Positions 53,066 through 61,619 of a DNA stretch of 64,000 nt are shown piece by piece. The translations under genes were made by a program, and so were the position numbers. Location: positions 124,001 to 188,000 of the forward strand of contig NZ_FXYE01000002.1 in NCBI RefSeq assembly GCF_900184935.1. The letters are read 5' to 3'. The stretch is from Actibacterium lipolyticum (lineage in GTDB: Bacteria > Pseudomonadota > Alphaproteobacteria > Rhodobacterales > Rhodobacteraceae). Below the pieces are notes generated by a model. It worked only from the letters and a program-made list of their open reading frames with translations. It was not told the origin of the DNA and did no database searches. The stretch's first letter is position 1. Every line of letters starts with the position of its first letter.

Positions 53066-55420
53066 TCAGTTCGGCAACAGGTTCGGCACGATTGTCACGA
53101 TCGACGGCACGAACCACAGGATCGCAAGCCCAATCACCTGGATCAGAACAAACGGAATGATCCCGCGATAGATATGCCCGGTCGTCACTTCCTTAGGTGC
53201 CACCCCGCGCAGATAGAACAGCGCAAAGCCAAACGGCGGCGTCAGGAACGAGGTTTGCAGGTTCACCGCAATCATGATCGTTACCCACTTAGGATCAAAA
53301 TCGCCGCCATAAATGACAGGCCCCACAATCGGGATCACGATGTAAATGATCTCTAGGAAGTCCAGCACAAAGCCAAGGACGAACAGCACCAGCATCACCA
53401 ACAGGAACACGGTGAATTCGTCGTCAAAGCTTTCAAGGAATTGCTGGATATACTCCTCCCCCCCGAACGAGATGACCACAAGGTTCAACAGCTGCGACCC
53501 GATCAGGATGGTGAACACCATCGATGTCACCTTGGCTGTTTCCCGCACGATTGGCGTCAAGACGCCCGACCGGAACAGAACCCAGCAACCATACAGGATA
53601 CCGAACAGCGCAAAGTGATACGCGCCCTGCGCAACGAAGAAGGCCACCCAGTCTTCGAACGGCACGTCCGAACGGCTGACCCGCAGGTCAAAGTCGGTGC
53701 CCGCAAGGATCATCACCAGAATGGACAGCGCGGACCAGATGATCAGCTTGCCCGATTTCTCCTCTTCGCGCAGCTTGCGATAAGCCGCCAGCATGATCGC
53801 ACCACCCGCGCCAAGCGCCGCTGCCGGGGTTGGGTTGGTGATCCCACCAAGGATCGATCCAAGCACAGCCACGATCAGCACCAGCGGCGGGAAGACAACG
53901 CGCAACAGCTCGTTCTTGCTCAGCATGCCGGTCGCATGGCGACACCCGTAAAGGGCCATCGCCAGCGGGATCAACAAGATCATGAAACCGCGACCCGGCG
54001 ATGTGATCGGAGAGATGAACGCCGCATCGGCAATAAGTGCCAGTGCGATACCCGCGCCACCGATCAACAATGGGCGAACGTCAGCCGTTGGATGCGCGCC
54101 ACGTGCCATGGAAAGAACCAGACCCAACAGTGTGAAGCCAATCAAGACACCGGTCGAAATCAGCGGCGCATCGGCGATCTTTTCTGCACGCACAGCTTCA
54201 ATCTCTTCAGGTGTGCGCTTGGTGCTTGCCACCGCGCCGCCCGCATCGTCGATTGCCTTTTGCTGAGCGACGGCCAGATCCCATTTTTCTTGGCCGTGCA
54301 GTTCGATCATCGAAACCTGACACTGTTCGGAAACGTTTGTGCGCAGCACCGCCCCCTGAGAGATGTCAGTATAGCTGTCGACAGACACATCTTGGCTACC
54401 AGCCAGATTGACCATGCCGGCAAGGACTGCGGCGGCGATCAGGCCGACGGGAACGAACAGGTACCAAGTCAGCGCTTCGCGCTTGGTGCTAACCTCGCCC
54501 GAGCCGCCTTCGAACACCACTGGGGGTGCCTTGTGCGGCTTCAGCATCGCGTAACCAAAAGCATATGCGCCATACATGAACGCCAGCATGATCCCCGGAA
54601 GGATCGCCGCTTGGAACAATGTACCAACCGACACAACAGCCGCCTGCCCCAGATAGGTCAGCGCATCCGAACACCCTTCGATAACCGCGCGCTTTTCCTG
54701 TGCGGCCGAATACAAATCCCCCGCCAAGGTGCCCAGCAGAACGATCACGATCGAAGGCGGAATGATCTGCCCCAACGTGCCCGACGCCGCAATCACACCC
54801 GTCGCCAGTTCAGGCGAGTATTTGTTCTTCAACATGGTCGGAAGCGACAACAGACCCATGGTCACAACAGTCGCGCCAACGATGCCTGTCGATGCGGCAA
54901 GGAACGCGCCCACAACAACAACAGACACAGCCAAACCACCGGGAAGCGGGCCAAAGACGCGCGCCATAGTCGTCAGCAGGTCGTTCGCAATCTTGGAACG
55001 TTCAAGCGTAATGCCCATCAGCACGAACATCAGAACCGCCAGCAGCGTTTCAATCGACTGGCCGGCCAGAACACGTTCGTTCATACGGTTAACGACAAAG
55101 CTGATGTTGCGGTCCATCGCAGTTTCCCAACCCTGTGGGAAAACCGGTGTCTCATACCGCGGCAATTCCGGGTATCGGAACGCGGTTATACTGTCAGGAT
55201 GCAACCCCTGCGAAATCAGCGCGTTATAGGCCTGAGACCCAGTATCCACCGCTTGGTGAATCAGCAAACCGGCGCTGTCCAACCCTGCGATGATCGCGAA
55301 AGAAATAACCCCCGCGCCACCAATGGCGAACGCCACTGGAAAGCCGGAAAGAATGCCCCCGAAGAGGCAAAGAAAGACGATGATCAGGCCGATCTCGACG
55401 CCATCAAGTCCAAATAGCAT
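53066..55420 (-). CDS. dctM: TRAP transporter large permease, extended DctM
   Basis: A 784-residue TRAP large permease; the usual length is about 430. Conserved blocks are the N terminus (GGILSGFPVAFAIGGAG), GQIIPPSIVIVLLG (about 217-230), GGITNPTPAAALGAGGA (about 525-541) and the C-terminal LDFLEIIYIVIPI and LTPPFGFALFYLRG. An extra region of about 200 residues with several membrane spans lies at about 305-505, inside the protein, and another of about 60 residues at 60-120. It would move the substrate delivered by DctP with sodium or proton. It is the last of dctP-dctQ-dctM. Confidence 0.92.
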   Translation of the reverse strand: MLFGLDGVEIGLIIVFLCLFGGILSGFPVAFAIGGAGVISFAIIAGLDSAGLLIHQAVDTGSQAYNALISQGLHPDSITAFRYPELPRYETPVFPQGWETAMDRNISFVVNRMNERVLAGQSIETLLAVLMFVLMGITLERSKIANDLLTTMARVFGPLPGGLAVSVVVVGAFLAASTGIVGATVVTMGLLSLPTMLKNKYSPELATGVIAASGTLGQIIPPSIVIVLLGTLAGDLYSAAQEKRAVIEGCSDALTYLGQAAVVSVGTLFQAAILPGIMLAFMYGAYAFGYAMLKPHKAPPVVFEGGSGEVSTKREALTWYLFVPVGLIAAAVLAGMVNLAGSQDVSVDSYTDISQGAVLRTNVSEQCQVSMIELHGQEKWDLAVAQQKAIDDAGGAVASTKRTPEEIEAVRAEKIADAPLISTGVLIGFTLLGLVLSMARGAHPTADVRPLLIGGAGIALALIADAAFISPITSPGRGFMILLIPLAMALYGCRHATGMLSKNELLRVVFPPLVLIVAVLGSILGGITNPTPAAALGAGGAIMLAAYRKLREEEKSGKLIIWSALSILVMILAGTDFDLRVSRSDVPFEDWVAFFVAQGAYHFALFGILYGCWVLFRSGVLTPIVRETAKVTSMVFTILIGSQLLNLVVISFGGEEYIQQFLESFDDEFTVFLLVMLVLFVLGFVLDFLEIIYIVIPIVGPVIYGGDFDPKWVTIMIAVNLQTSFLTPPFGFALFYLRGVAPKEVTTGHIYRGIIPFVLIQVIGLAILWFVPSIVTIVPNLLPN

Positions 55421-55434
55421 ATGCCCTGCCCCTA

Positions 55435-56214
55435 TTAGTGTGTGCCTTCGTAGGCTTCTTCACCCTCACCGAGGGTGTCTCTATCCAAGTATTTCCCGGC
55501 GCTTTCTTCGCCCTCTATCAGTTCTAGGAACGAACGATAGAAGAACGCGATGGCCTGTAGGAAAATCAGCCCGCAATAGGCCAGCAGCAGTACCTTGAAC
55601 AGGAAATAGCCGTTGAACCCGTTGGGCGAGAAACCGATGGTTTCGACGTTCCAGCGCACGGCCCGCGCCTTAAGCATCAGCTTATCCAGCGTGTCCGAAG
55701 CAGAAGGTTTGGGCGTAATCAAGTGGCGCCACAGGAAGTACCACGCATACATCCATGTCAGCACGGCAACGGGCATCATGAAGATCAGCGAGCCAACCAT
55801 ATCGATGATGCGTTTCGTGCGATGGGAAACGGCGGAATAGATCAGATCGACACGCACATGCCCGCCCTGCACGAATGTGTAGGTCGCGCACATTGCAACG
55901 ATCATGGCGTTGTACAGTTTCAGCTCTTCAGACCACCAAGACAGATCCTTGGTGAAAGAATAGCCAAGCGGGCCGAAAGAGATTTCCGAAACGCGGAAGA
56001 TACGCTGCAAGAACACGATCACGATCTGCTGCAGCACCATCAACAGCCCGGCCCATGCAAAGAAGCGGCCAACGCTGTTGGCGAACCCCTCTAGAACGCG
56101 AACCGCGCCCCACATGATTTCACGCCGCCAAATGCCAACAGCGGTCAGCGCCAGAAACGCCACAAAAACGGCGGTGAAAAACTCCACCGAGCCGCCGTAG
56201 TAGACGATGCGCAT
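55435..56214 (-). CDS. dctQ: TRAP transporter small permease DctQ
   Basis: A 259-residue small permease with four main spans (LMVLQQIVIVFLQRIF; AMIVAMCATYTFVQGGHVRVD, the typical QGGHVRVDL loop; MVGSLIFMMPVAVLTWMYAWYFLW; and LLLAYCGLIFLQAIAFFY). It is longer than the usual 160-200 residues by an N-terminal helix and a linker. The ATG at 56214 lacks a clear ribosome site; translation from an upstream in-frame start or coupling is possible. It lies 14 bases before dctM. Confidence 0.9.
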   Translation of the reverse strand: MRIVYYGGSVEFFTAVFVAFLALTAVGIWRREIMWGAVRVLEGFANSVGRFFAWAGLLMVLQQIVIVFLQRIFRVSEISFGPLGYSFTKDLSWWSEELKLYNAMIVAMCATYTFVQGGHVRVDLIYSAVSHRTKRIIDMVGSLIFMMPVAVLTWMYAWYFLWRHLITPKPSASDTLDKLMLKARAVRWNVETIGFSPNGFNGYFLFKVLLLAYCGLIFLQAIAFFYRSFLELIEGEESAGKYLDRDTLGEGEEAYEGTH

Positions 56215-56297
56215 GATTGCTTGTTTTTCGGACAACTCCAAAGCCGGTCCCCCCGTCTGTCCTTCCGCGCGTTTGTGCGCGTGCCATTTAACTGGAA

Positions 56298-56326
56298 CTC
56301 CCCGGCCCAAAAGCCGGACCGGGGAG
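56298..56326 (-). repeat. GC-rich hairpin between dctP and dctQ
   Basis: CTCCCCGG pairs with CCGGGGAG, with an alternative inner CCGGC/GCCGG pairing, in the 136-base gap after dctP. There is no T run. Such hairpins often stabilise the 5' mRNA part or limit read-through, raising binding protein over permease. Confidence 0.55.
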
Positions 56327-56350
56327 CACCTAAATTTAAAATGTCAGGGC

Positions 56351-57433
56351 TTAGCCCAGAACACGGTCACGCTGTGCGGTGTAAGCGCCAGAAGATTTGT
56401 TCAACCACGCAGAGGAGGACTTCATCGAAGTCATCGCGCTGTCATAGATCTTCTTGTACAGCTCATCGCCCATGTTTTCAGCGTGCACTTCCATAGAAGC
56501 TTTGCCGAACGCATCCCAAACGCTGTCAGGGAATTCCAGAATCTTAACGCCGGAAGCCTGAAGACGCTGCAGGGCTGCACCGTTGTTGGCCAAGAACTGC
56601 GACAGGTTGTGCTGGTGTGCTTCACCCGAGGCAATCTCGATCACTTTCTGATGCGCAGGGCTCAGCGATTCAAAGACTTCGCGGTTTGTTGCCAGCGACA
56701 GACCTGCGCCCGGCTCGTGGAAGCCAGCGGTGTAGTATGTCTTGGTGATTTCCTGGAAACCGGCTTTTTCGTCAGCCCATGGGCCGATCCACTCGGTGCC
56801 GTCAATCGCGCCGGAAGCAAGTGCTTGGTACACTTCGCCGCCTGGAAGGTTCTGTACGGAAGCGCCCAGTTTACCCAGTGCTTTACCGCCAAGACCTGGC
56901 ATACGGAACTTCAGACCGTTGAAGTCTTCTGGGCCAGTGATCTCTTTCTTGAACCAGCCGCCTGCCTGTGCGCCGGTGTTACCAGCCAGGAAGGATTTCA
57001 GACCAAAGATTTGGCCCAGCTCGTCGTGCAGCTCGTGGCCACCGTCTTGGTAGTACCAGTTCGCAAGTTCCTGCGCGGTCATGCCGAACGGAACGGATGT
57101 GAAGAATGCGTAGCCTGGGTGCTGACCAACAAAGTAGTAGTCTGCGCCGTGGTACATATCAGCCTGACCAGAGGTCACAGCGTCGAATACTTCGAACGCG
57201 CCAACCAGTTCGCCAGCGGCTTTCAGGTCGATTGTCAGCTGGCCATCAGTCATCGCTGTGATGCTGTCGGCGCAACGCTGTGCGCTATCGTGAACACCAG
57301 CAAGGCCACGGCCCCACGTGGTAACAAGGGTCAGCGTGCGCTTACCTTGTGCGTATGCTGGCGCGGCCAGCGTAGATGCAGCAGCAGCAGTGCCGCCAAG
57401 TGCAGAAGTTCTCAAAAAAGAACGACGATCCAT
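56351..57433 (-). CDS. dctP: TRAP transporter substrate-binding protein DctP
   Basis: A 360-residue periplasmic binding protein with a Tat-type signal (MDRRSFLRTSALGGTAAAASTLAAPAYA). The body resembles the alpha-keto acid-binding TakP branch: ADSITAMTDGQLTI, GADYYFVGQHPGYAFFTSVPFGMTAQELANWYYQ, LAGNTGAQAGGWFKKEI, then KFRMPGLGGKALGKLG and IDGTEWIGPWADEKAGF. A keto or hydroxy acid is therefore likely, but the ligand is unproven. GGGAGGAG ribosome site. Confidence 0.92.
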   Translation of the reverse strand: MDRRSFLRTSALGGTAAAASTLAAPAYAQGKRTLTLVTTWGRGLAGVHDSAQRCADSITAMTDGQLTIDLKAAGELVGAFEVFDAVTSGQADMYHGADYYFVGQHPGYAFFTSVPFGMTAQELANWYYQDGGHELHDELGQIFGLKSFLAGNTGAQAGGWFKKEITGPEDFNGLKFRMPGLGGKALGKLGASVQNLPGGEVYQALASGAIDGTEWIGPWADEKAGFQEITKTYYTAGFHEPGAGLSLATNREVFESLSPAHQKVIEIASGEAHQHNLSQFLANNGAALQRLQASGVKILEFPDSVWDAFGKASMEVHAENMGDELYKKIYDSAMTSMKSSSAWLNKSSGAYTAQRDRVLG

Positions 57434-57523
57434 TAGGTTCTCCTCCCGAGTGACAGCCCACCTTTAAGCAGGCGGATCGTTGCATGGTGGCGAAAGCCTA
57501 GCGGCAGCTATCCGCCGAATAAA

Positions 57524-57540
57524 TACCTAGTAGTACGTAG
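57524..57540. promoter_or_regulatory. Tandem heptamers TACCTAG-N3-TACGTAG
   Basis: Two related heptamers start ten bases apart (57524 and 57534), that is one helical turn, in the 234-base space between divergent dctP and the kinase gene. TAC-rich heptamers are typical half sites for NarL/LuxR-type regulators such as the one encoded at 59089-59733. The rest of the gap holds no gene I can support. Confidence 0.45.
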
Positions 57541-57667
57541 ATCGCATTGTTTTCGAAATATCTGCCTCGATTTGCGCACAAATATTGCGCGCTGCCCGAA
57601 GAATTGACGCCGCCGCCGCAACACCGCATCCTGCGATTCGGCCTTTCTTGGTAAGGAACACGCGCCG

Positions 57668-59092
57668 GTGGCATGGTTGGCACAACAGATCAAAACGCGG
57701 TTTACGCTGTCTTACGCTCAGAAGCTGTTTCTTCTGGCGACGGTGCCCTTGCTGCTGGCTGTCGCGGCCATTTCTTATCTTGTCATCAACCAATCCCGTC
57801 AGATGGCCCAACGAGAGATTGCCGCGCTTGAAACGCAACTGATCGAAGCCAAAAAGGCCGAGCTTAAGAACTATCTCGCGCTGGCGCGAACATCGTTCAG
57901 CGCGGTCTATGGCAACGCCCTGCCCGATGACGAGGCCGCGAAAGAAAAGGTCGCCCAAGTGCTGGCCGCGATGCTGTACGGGCAGGATGGGTATTTCTTC
58001 GTCTATGACTACAACGGAACAAACCTTGTCAGCCCGCGCCAGACGGAATTCATCAACGGCAACTGGGCCGGTCTAAGTGACACAAATGGCATTCCTGTGG
58101 TGGATGAGTTGATCCAGCTTGCCCGAACCGGCGGCGGCTATCACAGCTATATGTGGCGCAAACCGTCGACTGGGGAAGAGGCCCGCATGGTGTCCTATGT
58201 GATTGGCCTGCAAGATTGGAAATGGGCTGTCGGCACTGGAATATTCATCGATGACGTTCTGAATACCGTCGCCGCCGCCCGCGCCAAAACCGAAGCCCGC
58301 GTGGCGCGCACCTTCTGGTGGATCGGTGGCATTACGCTGGCCGCGGTGTTGTTGGTGTTCCTATCCGGACTTGGCATCAACATCCGTGAACGAAGGCTGG
58401 CGGATGCCAAGCTGAAACAGCTGACACAGCGCATTTTCGACACCCAAGAAGAAGAGCGCGGCCGCGTCGCCCGCGAACTCCACGATAGCATCAGCCAAAT
58501 CCTTGTCGGGGCGCGATATGCGCTGGAACTGGCAAAACGGCGCCTGACGGCGGGCGATGCCCGCGCCGAGGAAAGCGTTGAAAAAGGCATCACCACCCTG
58601 AACGGCGCCATTCAAGAGGTCCGCCGGATCAGCCGCGACCTGCGCCCCGGCGTATTGGATGATCTGGGCCTTGGCCCTGCCCTTAAGGCGCTGACCGAAG
58701 ATTTCCAGCACCGCACCGGGATGGAAACGGAATTTGAAACCGTCGTTTTCCGCAACCGTTTGGACAAGGACGCCAAGATCGCGCTTTACCGTATCGCCCA
58801 AGAGGCCCTGACAAATATCGAACGCCACGCCGAAGCCACGCAGGTGACGCTGAAACTGTTCGGTCACAAAGGCGGCGGCACCTTGCGGATTTCGGACAAC
58901 GGCGTGGGTATTGAACAACCGCGCGGGCGGCAAACGGCCAGCGGGCTGGGCCTGCGCAACATGCAAGAACGGATCGAACAGTTGAACGGAAACCTGCGCA
59001 TCCTCAGCTCTAAAAGCGGAACAGTGATTGAAGCTCAGGTGCCGCTCAGCCATATGTTGCCGCCGGAAGGCTCTAGAAAGGCATCGGCATGA
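57668..59092 (+). CDS. Cache-domain sensor histidine kinase, NarL type
   Basis: A 474-residue membrane kinase. A first span at 20-42 precedes a periplasmic sCache_2 domain (about 45-205: GYFFVYDYNGTNLVSPRQ, GNWAGLSDTNG, YHSYMWRKPSTG, DWKWAVGTGIFIDDV), then a second span at 216-238, a HisKA_3 domain with His272 in RVARELHDSISQIL, and a HATPase domain (ALTNIERHAEAT, DNGVGIE, GLGLRNMQERI). It starts at GTG with AAGGAA. It overlaps the regulator gene by four bases and diverges from the TRAP genes, whose ligand it probably senses. Confidence 0.93.
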   Translation: MAWLAQQIKTRFTLSYAQKLFLLATVPLLLAVAAISYLVINQSRQMAQREIAALETQLIEAKKAELKNYLALARTSFSAVYGNALPDDEAAKEKVAQVLAAMLYGQDGYFFVYDYNGTNLVSPRQTEFINGNWAGLSDTNGIPVVDELIQLARTGGGYHSYMWRKPSTGEEARMVSYVIGLQDWKWAVGTGIFIDDVLNTVAAARAKTEARVARTFWWIGGITLAAVLLVFLSGLGINIRERRLADAKLKQLTQRIFDTQEEERGRVARELHDSISQILVGARYALELAKRRLTAGDARAEESVEKGITTLNGAIQEVRRISRDLRPGVLDDLGLGPALKALTEDFQHRTGMETEFETVVFRNRLDKDAKIALYRIAQEALTNIERHAEATQVTLKLFGHKGGGTLRISDNGVGIEQPRGRQTASGLGLRNMQERIEQLNGNLRILSSKSGTVIEAQVPLSHMLPPEGSRKASA

Positions 59093-59733
59093 GTGAACCG
59101 GTAAAGATTGCGATCGTTGATGACCACCCGATGGTCGCCGAAGGGATCGAAGCGATCCTTGAAACCTATGACGATCTGTCCGTCGTCGGCACGCTGACCA
59201 ACGGGCAAGAAGCCATCGACCGCGTCGAAGAGCTTGCCCCCGATGTGATCCTGCTGGATCTGAACATGCCCTGCGTCAACGGGCTAAGCGCGACTGAAAT
59301 CATTCTGGAACGCCGCCCCGAAACGCGCATCCTGATCCTGTCGATGCATGACAGTTCGGAATACATCAGCTCTGCCCTCAGCCACGGCGCGATGGGGTAT
59401 ATCCTGAAAGATGTGCCGACCGACGAAATCAAACGCGCCATTGATACGGTGATGGCCGGTGGGCGTTACCTGTGCCCCGGCGCGACGGCCTCTCTTACGC
59501 CGAAAACGCCCGGCGGGCGTGAACAGCTGACCAACCGCGAACAGACCATTCTGTTGCAGCTGGCCCAAGGCAATTCGAACAAAGAAGTCGCGATCGCATT
59601 GGATATTTCCGTGCGTACCGTCGAAACCCACCGCAAGAACATTAAGCGCAAGCTGGGGATTTCATCCACTGCCGGGCTAACCCGATACGCGCTGGAACAT
59701 GGCGTGCTGCAAGGCACCGGCGTGGATATCTAA
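59089..59733 (+). CDS. NarL/LuxR-family response regulator
   Basis: A 214-residue regulator. The receiver has Asp10/Asp11, the phosphorylated Asp57 in PDVILLDLNMP and Lys in YILKDVP; the DNA-binding part is a LuxR helix-turn-helix (LTNREQTILLQLAQGNSNKEVAIALDISVRTVETHRKNIKRKLGI). It starts in a four-base overlap with the kinase, its cognate partner. It probably regulates the divergent dctPQM and its own operon. Confidence 0.94.
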   Translation: MSEPVKIAIVDDHPMVAEGIEAILETYDDLSVVGTLTNGQEAIDRVEELAPDVILLDLNMPCVNGLSATEIILERRPETRILILSMHDSSEYISSALSHGAMGYILKDVPTDEIKRAIDTVMAGGRYLCPGATASLTPKTPGGREQLTNREQTILLQLAQGNSNKEVAIALDISVRTVETHRKNIKRKLGISSTAGLTRYALEHGVLQGTGVDI

Positions 59734-59734
59734 G

Positions 59735-60118
59735 ATGAAAGAAACGACCCTGTCGGCCAAACCGGACGCGACCTCCCCCGCAGGGGCGCACATTCGGTTC
59801 ATCATGGATGGCGACAGGGGCAACATGATCCATTCCACCGTGCCACCCGGCCAGATCAACCGCGCGACAGTCCACGCCACGGTTAGCGAGTTCTGGCATG
59901 TGCTGGGCGGCGAAGGGCGCATCTGGCGGCGCGAAGACGGTGAAGAACGCGTGACACAGCTTCGCGCGGGCACATCCATCGACATACCGGTCGGCACGGC
60001 GTTTCAATATCGCTGTGACGGGGATGTGCCGCTGACGTTCATCTGTATCACGATGCCCCCGTGGCCCGGCGATACAGAGGCGACGCATTTAGACGGCCCT
60101 TGGGTCCCAACTCTATAG
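59735..60118 (+). CDS. Cupin-domain protein
   Basis: A 127-residue single-domain cupin. VHATVSEFWHVLGGEGRIWRRE holds motif 1-like residues (His and Glu positions are partly replaced), and LRAGTSIDIPVGTAFQYRCDGDVPLTFI is motif 2. It starts one base after the stop of the response regulator, so it belongs to that operon. It may bind a metal or a keto acid related to the TRAP substrate; this is inference. Confidence 0.82.
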   Translation: MKETTLSAKPDATSPAGAHIRFIMDGDRGNMIHSTVPPGQINRATVHATVSEFWHVLGGEGRIWRREDGEERVTQLRAGTSIDIPVGTAFQYRCDGDVPLTFICITMPPWPGDTEATHLDGPWVPTL

Positions 60119-60166
60119 GCTGACCCGCGCGGGTTTCACGCCACGCGGGCTGATCTTCCCGCTGGC

Positions 60167-60745
60167 CTAAACCTCGCTCCACGGGTGAACGTGCACGTCC
60201 TTGCCGGAATGGCCTTTCAGGATTTTCAGGGCCAGTTCCTCTTTCTCTTTGGAAACGACCCGCACCCACAGCAGCAGCCCGCCGTGCTTGATCTGGTTTT
60301 CGTAATAATCTTTGTGATGCGCCCCGACGCGCCGCGCCAGCAAAGTACCGATCACCGCGCCCGGGCTGCCGCCAATTGCCACCGCCGCGACCGACGCCGC
60401 AAGTGTGCTGGCCGGGGTCAGCAACGCCGTCATTGCAATGGCAGACCCAAGAAAGAAAAAGCCACCGGCGATTGCACCTTCCAGTTCGCCGACCGCCTCT
60501 TCTGAAACGAAGGCGGCGCGGGGCGCGTCTGGATTGTCCTCCAACTCCATCGCGCGCCAATAGTGATGGCCCAGCTTTTCCTCCATCGCCTTTGCATCGC
60601 CCAGCACCGAAATGTCATACCGGCTGAACCCAGAAAGGGTCAGGTCATACATCGCGGCCTGTAAGGACTCGACCGTGTCAAACACCGCCACGGCTTCGGG
60701 CATGTCGATATAGTGGTCAGGCTTGGTGTTTCGAAAAGTGGTCAT
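60167..60745 (-). CDS. Hypothetical protein with a glycine zipper-like membrane region
   Basis: A 192-residue protein I cannot assign. The N-terminal domain (MTTFRNTKPDHYIDMPEAVAVFDTVESLQAAMYDLTLSGFSRYDISVLGD) has the beta-alpha pattern of small stress-type domains. A Gly/Ala-rich hydrophobic stretch follows (GAIAGGFFFLGSAIAM and AAVAIGGSPGAVIGTLLARRVG), then a C-terminal segment with HKDYYENQIKHGGLLLWVRV. The frame opens further upstream; the start at 60745 has GGAA. It is convergent with the cupin gene. Confidence 0.7.
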   Translation of the reverse strand: MTTFRNTKPDHYIDMPEAVAVFDTVESLQAAMYDLTLSGFSRYDISVLGDAKAMEEKLGHHYWRAMELEDNPDAPRAAFVSEEAVGELEGAIAGGFFFLGSAIAMTALLTPASTLAASVAAVAIGGSPGAVIGTLLARRVGAHHKDYYENQIKHGGLLLWVRVVSKEKEELALKILKGHSGKDVHVHPWSEV

Positions 60746-60958
60746 CTGCTGTTCCAATCGTTCGTGAAAGCTTTTGAAGGCAAATTGCCGCGCCTTCACG
60801 ATCATGTCGTTGATACAAATCAACGGATGCCACACCCCTGCCCCGGCGTTTACATCGCCCCACGGTTTGGCAAATATAAACCGCACCGTGCGACCGGTTC
60901 AGCCTGACACATGATCGGACAATGCCCAAACGCGCATCCACCCACACGGAGGAATGGC

Positions 60959-61306
60959 ATGATCGCCATCATTTTTGAGGTTTTCCCGGCTGAGGGCCGC
61001 AAAGACGAATACCTAAGTATCGCCGCCCATCTGCGCCCCGAACTTGAACAGATCGAAGGCTTCATTTCGGTCGAACGGTTTCAGAGCCTGACAAACCCAG
61101 ACAAAATGCTTTCGATCTCGTTCTTCGAAGATGAGGCCGCCGTTCAGCGTTGGCGCGAAACCGAAGACCACCGCCAAGCGCAGGCTGCAGGGCGCGGCGG
61201 TGTCTTTTCCGGCTATCGCCTGCGGGTGGCCCATGTGCTGCGCGACTATGGCATGACAGAGCGCGCGCAAGCCCCCGAAGATAGCCGCGCCGCACACGCA
61301 GGTTGA
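60959..61306 (+). CDS. Antibiotic biosynthesis monooxygenase (ABM)-fold protein
   Basis: A 115-residue protein with the dimeric alpha-beta ABM fold: MIAIIFEVFPAEGRKDEYLSIAAHLRPELEQIEGFISVERFQS and DEAAVQRWRETEDHRQAQAAGRGGVFSGYRLRVA. Members are small monooxygenases or haem-degrading enzymes; the substrate here is unknown. GGAGGA ribosome site. The last 20 residues are Ala/Arg-rich. It is followed by the ilv promoter region. Confidence 0.85.
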   Translation: MIAIIFEVFPAEGRKDEYLSIAAHLRPELEQIEGFISVERFQSLTNPDKMLSISFFEDEAAVQRWRETEDHRQAQAAGRGGVFSGYRLRVAHVLRDYGMTERAQAPEDSRAAHAG

Positions 61307-61429
61307 ATTCTGCCCCACAAGGCCGGAATCAGGGGCGAAAAATGCGCCAAATTTCGCGGTATTCCAAAATCGCGCAATAAATGGAAAGGTTTTTTCACCC
61401 CGGCGAAACAAAATTCACCATTTTGCCGG

Positions 61430-61458
61430 TTGACGCCCTGTTCCACCGCCAATAATGT
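61430..61458 (+). promoter_or_regulatory. Consensus sigma-70 promoter of ilvBN
   Basis: TTGACG (61430-61435), a 17-base spacer and TAATGT (61453-61458). Transcription should start near 61465, 24 bases before the leader peptide ATG. The rest of 61307-61429 is AT-rich and has nothing else I can support. Confidence 0.7.
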
Positions 61459-61488
61459 CGCCCGCGCAGACCGCAAAGGACCCAAGGA

Positions 61489-61536
61489 ATGATCGACATT
61501 GTCGTCCTCGTAGGAAAAAAGCGCATGGGCCGGTAA
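61489..61536 (+). CDS. ilvL: Branched-chain leader peptide of ilvBN
   Basis: A 15-residue peptide, MIDIVVLVGKKRMGR, with six branched-chain residues (I, I, V, V, L, V) in its first eight, preceded by AAAGGA at eight bases. It overlaps a 9-base-pair hairpin and is followed by an intrinsic terminator before ilvB: the classic layout of transcription attenuation by branched-chain aminoacyl-tRNA supply. Confidence 0.8.
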   Translation: MIDIVVLVGKKRMGR

Positions 61537-61563
61537 CGGACACCTAACGGTAACCCCATGCGC
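61521..61563 (+). promoter_or_regulatory. Leader hairpin of the ilvBN attenuator
   Basis: GCGCATGGG (61521-61529) pairs with CCCATGCGC (61555-61563), and the left arm lies inside the leader peptide. Its right arm abuts the terminator stem and shares one base. A ribosome reaching the TAA at 61534-61536 would cover the left arm and leave the terminator free to form; stalling at the Val/Leu codons would leave this hairpin partly free. The loop has two TAACGG repeats. Confidence 0.55.
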
Positions 61564-61588
61564 CCCCGCTTACACCGGGGGTTTTTTT
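61563..61588 (+). terminator. Attenuator terminator before ilvB
   Basis: CCCCCG pairs with CGGGGG across a seven-base loop, with seven T residues after it. It lies 27 bases after the leader peptide and 31 bases before the ilvB ATG. Confidence 0.85.
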
Positions 61589-61619
61589 GTGGCTAAAGAC
61601 GTGAAGCACGGAGAGTAAA

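Noticed and set aside
53441-55417. A 658-codon plus-strand frame opposite dctM
   Set aside because: Antisense shadow; the product is Arg/Gln/His-rich and has no ribosome site, while DctM motifs are clear on the minus strand.
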